64,000 nt of DNA from Pseudozobellia thermophila (GTDB taxonomy: Bacteria > Bacteroidota > Bacteroidia > Flavobacteriales > Flavobacteriaceae): contig NZ_FQYU01000002.1 in assembly GCF_900141855.1 (NCBI RefSeq), positions 496,001 to 560,000 on the forward strand, in the 5' to 3' direction. The notes beneath the pieces are model-generated. The model did not search any database. It saw only the letters and a program-made list of their open reading frames with translations, and was not told the DNA's origin. Of the stretch, positions 59,575 through 64,000 are shown in pieces; the first letter of the stretch is position 1; the number at the start of each line of letters is the position of its first letter. A program made the position numbers and the translations under genes.

Positions 59575-61062
59575 CTACTCCCGGTAGAACATATCGACAT
59601 TCTCGAACCTGACGTTCCGCCCCTCGATAATCTCGATGGATTGGTCCTTGCTTCTGATCACCGAGTTTTTGATCACAAAGTCCTTTACATCGCTCAGGTA
59701 AATGTTTTGTCCCGAGGTAATATCCAGGTTTTCCATAACCACATTGGTCAAGGGTACCTCAGGTATGCCCTTTCCCTTAATGAAGTTCTCTTCGGTATGT
59801 ATAACGACATTGCGGAAGAACAGGTTACGGTAGCGCGGGGTAAGTTCGGTTATAGGGCGTTTGGGCAGGCGATCGGCCAACTCGCCGACATAGGTTCTGC
59901 TCCCCAACAAATCCCACTCCAAAGCATGTCTTTTAATGTTCATCCTCACCCTTTCGTAATAGATGTTCTCCACACCGCCGCCACGTGGTCTTCGGGTCTT
60001 AAACCGGAAACCCCTGTCCGTGCCATCAAAAATGCAATCGTGCAGGTAAACGTTACGAATCCAACCGGCCGTTTCGCTGCCGGTGGTAATGGCTCCGTGG
60101 CCTGCTTCCGATAGGCAATACCGCACCACTATATTCTCGGTAGGGCGGTTGACCCGGATTCCGTCCTTGTCTCGTCCCGATTTCATGGTAAAACAATCGT
60201 CGCCATTGTTCAACGTGGCATATTCGATCAAGACGTTTCGGGAAGATTCGATATCTATACCATCACCGGTCGGGATTCCCACGGAATTAACGGTAATGCC
60301 CCGAATAATAACGCCATCACAATAAATCGGGGTTACGTTCCAGGTAACGCTCTTCTCAATGGTAATACCTTCTATAAGAACGTTCTTGCATTCAACCAAA
60401 CAAATCGATTTGGGCTTGTAGAAAAACCTTCCTTTGTGACCGTCATACACCCTTTCCCTTACCGGAGCGCTTTGATCAATGGCATTTTCCACAACACCCT
60501 TGGGGCCGGGGGCCGTTCTAACGGGGGCATCCCGATCGGGGCCAATGATCTTGCCCTTACCGGTTATACCGATATTATCGGCCTTGTGGGCATAAATAAA
60601 CCCACCGCTGGACATCACCTCAATACCTTCGACCCTTGTAAATACCGCTGGAAGAAAATCTTCTATTTCACCCCCGACCCGAAGCTCGGCCCCTTCCTGT
60701 ATTTCGAGGTTAACATTGCCCTTTAGTTCGATTCGGGACGTGTACCACACCCCCGAAGGTACAACGACCGTCCCCCCTCCCCGTTTATGTACCCGATCGA
60801 TCGCCCTTTGGATACTCTTGGTCACCTTTTGACCCGGTTTTGCCCCTAGTTGCATAATATTCAAGCTATAAGCCGCGAATTTCGGCCTATTTAGTTGGGG
60901 CATCGCGAAAGGGGCCTTGATCGGGGCAATATCGGCGGGCAAGGCATGCGCACCTACCTCTTCCTTGGTTACAAGTGGCTCTTCCGACGCCGGTGTACTG
61001 AACTGTGCACGGACCACTTGGGCCAAAAAGAACATCAAGGCGATTGTTGTTATATTCTTCAT
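59575..61062 (-). CDS. Glycoside hydrolase family 28 (polygalacturonase) protein
   Basis: The 495-residue exported protein has a signal peptide (TIALMFFLAQVVRAQ) and a right-handed beta-helix. The GH28 residues are in order: GIPTGDGIDIESSRNVLIEY (first aspartate), LNNGDDCFTMKSGRDKDGIR (catalytic DD), SEAGHGAITTGSETAGWI (GHG) and DRGFRFKTRRPRGGG (RFK for the usual RIK). It should hydrolyse alpha-1,4 galacturonan linkages or a related uronic-acid polymer such as a rhamnogalacturonan. The DUF1593 gene upstream on the same strand (54 bp) is frequently met near pectin enzymes. No SusC/SusD pair is seen, so this is not a complete utilisation locus. Confidence 0.93.
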   Translation of the reverse strand: MKNITTIALMFFLAQVVRAQFSTPASEEPLVTKEEVGAHALPADIAPIKAPFAMPQLNRPKFAAYSLNIMQLGAKPGQKVTKSIQRAIDRVHKRGGGTVVVPSGVWYTSRIELKGNVNLEIQEGAELRVGGEIEDFLPAVFTRVEGIEVMSSGGFIYAHKADNIGITGKGKIIGPDRDAPVRTAPGPKGVVENAIDQSAPVRERVYDGHKGRFFYKPKSICLVECKNVLIEGITIEKSVTWNVTPIYCDGVIIRGITVNSVGIPTGDGIDIESSRNVLIEYATLNNGDDCFTMKSGRDKDGIRVNRPTENIVVRYCLSEAGHGAITTGSETAGWIRNVYLHDCIFDGTDRGFRFKTRRPRGGGVENIYYERVRMNIKRHALEWDLLGSRTYVGELADRLPKRPITELTPRYRNLFFRNVVIHTEENFIKGKGIPEVPLTNVVMENLDITSGQNIYLSDVKDFVIKNSVIRSKDQSIEIIEGRNVRFENVDMFYRE

Positions 61063-61116
61063 AAGGTAACTTGGCTTTTATGATGGTAGACGGACTTGGC
61101 AAACAGCATACGGCCA

Positions 61117-62541
61117 CTAGGGAACGATGGTTACGATAACCCTTTTGTAACGGCTCAATCGAGGGCTCCCCTTGTCGGTAACCTTTACAATGAAGTGGGC
61201 GGTCTGTTTCTTATTTACCTTAGGGGCCGTAAAATTGGCCAAATGCACGTTTTCAGCTCCGTTCACTTTAATCAATTTCCTGTATGTGCCCGCCTCGGGA
61301 TAGTTGAACCACAAAAAACTTAGGTTGTCACCGTCGGGATCGGTGCTTTCAAAGGCGTCTAAGGTAAAGCTCTCGCCCGCTTTAACGGTAATCTTGTCTG
61401 CATGGCCCAGTTTGGGCACAGGAGGGTGATTGGCCTCTTCGACGGGCAGGATACACCAGTCCATCCGTGCCGCAAAATCATTTTGAAAATCATCGCGCCA
61501 GCGCCATAAGCTGGCTTTATCGCTTTTGTGGGAAACGCTGTCGGGCTGTACGGTCCTACCGTATGCCTTGGGTACATAACGAGGCAAACTATCAATGGCA
61601 TTGGTCCATATAGGCCGGGTTTCGGGTTGGATCCGAACAATCGAGCTCCCCTCCTTGGTTTTTGAAAAATCGGGCTTGTACAATTCGTATCGGCCGCCCC
61701 AACCGCCCCATTCCGGATGCTCCGAAACATTGAGTCCATTGGGAATCAAGGAGAGAAAGGCCGGGGTATCGCCCTCCATACCCCAGGCCACGTCGGGATA
61801 TACCGCCCCAAGCGGACCGTGGTCCTGTTGTATGTTTTCGGCAAGCCACGCGTTACTGATCGTGCTATTGTCAATCCCCTTGACGAAGGCATTGATTCCC
61901 GTCCATGTCGCATGGGCGTAATAATCGCCCGGGGAAACGATATAGAAGAGATCGGGAAAGTTGTTGCGGATCCAAATACCGCTATCGTCTTGGTCGGATA
62001 TGGTATAGACCCTAAGTTTTGCCACCAACTTTTTGACCTCCCGCGGCGACTTGGTCTCCTTGATCGTATATAATGCCTGGGCCAAGGTATTTACACCCCC
62101 CCAGACCGAGATCCACAAAGGCCTGTCGTCGTCCTTTTCCAACTCGGCAATGATCCAATCGGAACCCTCGGTATCCATCCCTTTGCCCACTGCGGTCATA
62201 CCGTACTTGGCGGGACCCGTTTTGACCAGGCGCATAAGTTCTTCGGCCTTGGGATAGCCCTCGGCATGTTTCGACAAATTGGGCCATACCTCGGCGTAGG
62301 CCTTGATCACTTTTTCGATGGATTCGGGATGGACGGACGATTGCATCCAACATGAGGTCGTAGCCACTAAGCCCCTAATCTCGATTTCATTGGCATATAG
62401 AAACAAACGCACCAAGGATTGGGTATCGTCGGGATCGGCCTCAATATCGGTCAAGACGATCACCCTATTTTTTGTAATCGATTGCGCGTTGCCAAAAGTT
62501 AAAAACAAAATCATTAACAAGGTGGTAGTATATGTTCTCAT
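61117..62541 (-). CDS. Exported DUF1593 family nucleoside hydrolase-like protein
   Basis: A 474-residue exported protein (signal peptide TTLLMILFLTFGNAQS). Residues 25-360 are the DUF1593 domain: RVIVLTDIEADPDDTQSLVR resembles the DxDxxxDD calcium site of nucleoside hydrolases, and GLVATTSCWMQSSVHPESIE plus SDWIIAELEKDDDRPLWISV are family segments. Residues about 370-474 are an immunoglobulin-like domain (KITVKAGESFTLDAFESTDP). The biochemical function of the family is not settled; glycan-associated roles are suspected since genes of this type accompany plant and algal polysaccharide enzymes. It is the first gene before GH28 on the minus strand. Confidence 0.92.
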   Translation of the reverse strand: MRTYTTTLLMILFLTFGNAQSITKNRVIVLTDIEADPDDTQSLVRLFLYANEIEIRGLVATTSCWMQSSVHPESIEKVIKAYAEVWPNLSKHAEGYPKAEELMRLVKTGPAKYGMTAVGKGMDTEGSDWIIAELEKDDDRPLWISVWGGVNTLAQALYTIKETKSPREVKKLVAKLRVYTISDQDDSGIWIRNNFPDLFYIVSPGDYYAHATWTGINAFVKGIDNSTISNAWLAENIQQDHGPLGAVYPDVAWGMEGDTPAFLSLIPNGLNVSEHPEWGGWGGRYELYKPDFSKTKEGSSIVRIQPETRPIWTNAIDSLPRYVPKAYGRTVQPDSVSHKSDKASLWRWRDDFQNDFAARMDWCILPVEEANHPPVPKLGHADKITVKAGESFTLDAFESTDPDGDNLSFLWFNYPEAGTYRKLIKVNGAENVHLANFTAPKVNKKQTAHFIVKVTDKGSPRLSRYKRVIVTIVP

Positions 62542-62765
62542 ATCAGGGCGTTTTTAAAACAATCCGCAATATAAAGCTATTTTTTTTACCACAACAACAA
62601 GCCTGGCGGCACAAACTTAAATATTTCCCTTTTTACCGAATTAGGGTAGCCCCCTATCCAAGGCCTTCGCCATCAAAAAAAAGGCCCTTTCGCTTTTTTT
62701 CAAAAGAGACCAAGGCAGGACCCGATCTGAAAACCCTGGTTCGGTTGTAAGGAAGCGCTTGTTCT

Positions 62766-63437
62766 TCACACCAAATTATACTCCTGTGCCTTTTTGGACA
62801 GGTCGATCAAATTTTTGACCTCCATCTTGCGCATCAGGTTAAAGCGGTGGGTTTCGATGGTCCGTTTGCTGTTCTGTAGTTTTTCGGAAATCTGCTTATT
62901 GGTAAGTCCTGACAACACCAACTTCAAGACCTGAAGTTCCTTGTTGGTCAGATCAAAGGGATTGTCGGCAGCCTTGTTCCTTTTCGGGCCTTCGATTCCC
63001 TCCTTGGCGGGATTCAACAAATGGTTTACCAAAACGTTCGAAATATCGCCGCTATAGTATTTACCGCCATCGCGAACGGTATGAATGGCTTTGATGAACT
63101 CTGCCTTGCCCGTATCCTTGAGCAGGTAGCCCATGGCCCCGGCGCCCACGGATTGCAATATATACTCCTCCGAGTCGTGCATGGAAAGGATGATGGATTT
63201 GACGGGTGAATTTCTTGATTTCAATTCCTTTACGGCCTCTATTCCCGTCATTACGGGCATTCGAATGTCGATGATCAGCACATCGGGCTCTTTTTCATCT
63301 ACCAGGGCAAGGGCTTCCTTGCCACTGGCCCCTTCCCCTATGACCTCAAGGTCTTCCTCACTTTCAAGCAAGGCACGAATTCCGTCGCGCACCAAGGAAT
63401 GGTCGTCTACTAAAACAATTTTTGTGGTTTGATTCAA
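62766..63437 (-). CDS. NarL/FixJ-type response regulator
   Basis: The 223-residue protein has an N-terminal receiver (IVLVDDHSLVRDGIRALLES; D57 in VLIIDIRMP; lysine in YLLKDTGK) and a C-terminal LuxR-type helix-turn-helix (LTNKELQVLKLVLSGLTNKQ, then NSKRTIETHRFNLMRKMEVK). No kinase gene is adjacent, so its partner is encoded elsewhere. The promoter region carries an 18-bp perfect palindrome overlapping the -7 element, suggesting autoregulation. NarL-group regulators in other bacteria respond to nitrate, but that link is not shown for this protein. Confidence 0.93.
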   Translation of the reverse strand: MNQTTKIVLVDDHSLVRDGIRALLESEEDLEVIGEGASGKEALALVDEKEPDVLIIDIRMPVMTGIEAVKELKSRNSPVKSIILSMHDSEEYILQSVGAGAMGYLLKDTGKAEFIKAIHTVRDGGKYYSGDISNVLVNHLLNPAKEGIEGPKRNKAADNPFDLTNKELQVLKLVLSGLTNKQISEKLQNSKRTIETHRFNLMRKMEVKNLIDLSKKAQEYNLV

Positions 63438-63445
63438 TTTATAGG

Positions 63446-63465
63446 TATTTGTACGTACAAATATA
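63446..63465 (-). promoter_or_regulatory. 18-bp perfect palindrome and -7 element at the NarL-type regulator
   Basis: TATTTGTACGTACAAATA (63446-63463) is a perfect palindrome. On the minus strand it overlaps TATATTTG (63465-63458), a full TAnnTTTG match, 20 bp before the ATG at 63437. A repressor or autoregulator binding here would block the promoter. Its TACGTA core is also found at the nitrate reductase promoter. Confidence 0.55.
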
Positions 63466-63612
63466 ATTGAATTTTATGATGAAGGGCATCAAATTAAAAC
63501 CATCGGTACAATCTATCCTCAAATTTAAGTTAAGGAGGAAGGCCGAAAAACAAAAGGACCGCCCCGACCCCAATGGTCGAGACGGCCCAATCGAAGCATC
63601 GTTGGAACGGGC

Positions 63613-64000
63613 TTATTGGCCACTTGCTTTTATAAACTTCGGTTTGATGACGAGCATGGCCCAAACCCAATTTTGACTATCGGCGGCGGCACCTTCTGAA
63701 ATGCCCTTCAATTCGTACATACCGTCAGCGGCAAAAAGTTGGGAATATCCGATCTTAAAGCCGAAACCGTCCAAGTTTTGGGAGAAAACCACATCGACTT
63801 CCGTACCCAAGGAGCTTTCCCCGCTGGGCAGGTCCTGCTCGCCATTAAATTTCAAGACCTTTAGGAGCAGGCTCGATTTTTTTCCCAGTTTAAGATCGGC
63901 ACTGGCGTGAAGGTCGAACAGGCCGATGGAATTGGCATGGTTGCCGACGTAAAAATAATCCATAAAGCCGTTGAATTTGTGGTTCGTCCCGTATAGGGGG
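63613..64000 (-). CDS. Alginate-export-type outer membrane porin, C-terminal part, cut by the window edge
   Basis: The frame is open from the window end to the stop at 63613. The visible 128 codons include PLYGTNHKFNGFMDYFYVGN (encoded from 63999 inward), which matches the conserved end of the alginate export (AlgE-type) barrel, and then strands LFDLHASADLKLGKKSSLLL and WVWAMLVIKPKFIKA. Related proteins form anion-selective channels for alginate or other uronates; in Bacteroidota they are common outer membrane porins of unproven substrate. The N-terminal part and any signal peptide lie beyond the window. Confidence 0.8.
   Translation of the reverse strand, partial: PLYGTNHKFNGFMDYFYVGNHANSIGLFDLHASADLKLGKKSSLLLKVLKFNGEQDLPSGESSLGTEVDVVFSQNLDGFGFKIGYSQLFAADGMYELKGISEGAAADSQNWVWAMLVIKPKFIKASGQ

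Noticed and set aside
59575-62541. Complete pectin polysaccharide utilisation locus
   Set aside because: GH28 and DUF1593 genes are adjacent but no SusC/SusD pair, hybrid sensor or further pectin enzyme lies in the window.

Overview
The window looks like chromosomal DNA from a marine member of the Flavobacteriaceae (Bacteroidota), in the Zobellia/Maribacter/Arenibacter sphere. This is inferred from the protein families present (2TM-domain proteins with LytS/LytTR signalling, a LETM1-related protein, DUF6268 and DUF4870, PspC/PadR/GIN modules, sulfatases, GH28, an alginate-export porin). Many intergenic regions carry the Bacteroidota -7 element TAnnTTTG, and there are few purine-rich ribosome binding sites. 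I see no phage, insertion sequence, CRISPR array, rRNA or convincing tRNA. The sequence is dense housekeeping and catabolic chromosome.

Layout. 1-7 kb: 3' end of a Cu/Zn superoxide dismutase gene, a BamA/TamA-like barrel, a LETM1-related protein, and a LytTR response regulator with two tandem 2TM proteins and a LytS-type kinase carrying an in-frame C-terminal 2TM domain. 7-14 kb: a DUF1028 protein, then a sugar-catabolic operon (Gfo/Idh oxidoreductase, tagatose-3-epimerase-like isomerase, and a lipoprotein combining ThuA, PVC dehydrogenase, HEAT and cupredoxin parts) divergent from an AraC regulator. 14-20 kb: FAD enzyme, RhlE-type helicase, AI-2E permease, EEP hydrolase, PaiB-like and TfoX-like proteins. 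20-27 kb: a six-gene carbon-monoxide-dehydrogenase-like operon (D-E-G-S-L-M order) with the form II active-site motif. 27-31 kb: dps divergent from oxyR, a small conserved protein, PBP4-type carboxypeptidase and a NUDIX hydrolase.

31-44 kb: GMC oxidoreductase with a gluconate-2-dehydrogenase subunit-3-like partner, a lone receiver, AIM24 and DUF6268 proteins, then a DUF4870/PadR/PspC/GIN envelope module, an overlapping dipeptide epimerase and AONS-like gene pair, and trxB. 45-53 kb: an orphan LytTR regulator with unusual inverted repeats upstream, galK, then formylglycine-generating enzyme, Cys-type sulfatase and a Tat-exported Gfo/Idh enzyme divergent from an MFS sugar transporter. 53-58 kb: an assimilatory nitrate reductase fused to its FAD and [2Fe-2S] electron-input domains, with a rubredoxin-containing nitrite-reductase-like protein that lacks the siroheme cysteines. 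58-64 kb: serine hydrolase, GH28 polygalacturonase, DUF1593 protein, a NarL-type regulator and the 3' end of an alginate-export-type porin.

Points most worth a second look: a perfect terminator-like hairpin inside the sulfatase signal peptide; the siroheme-less nitrite-reductase-like/rubredoxin protein beside the fused nitrate reductase; the cupredoxin-tailed PVC dehydrogenase; TAACC/GGTTA repeats before the orphan LytTR gene; and an 18-bp perfect palindrome at the NarL-type regulator that shares its TACGTA core with the nitrate reductase promoter. None of these is shown to be a new system; all are sequence-based leads.
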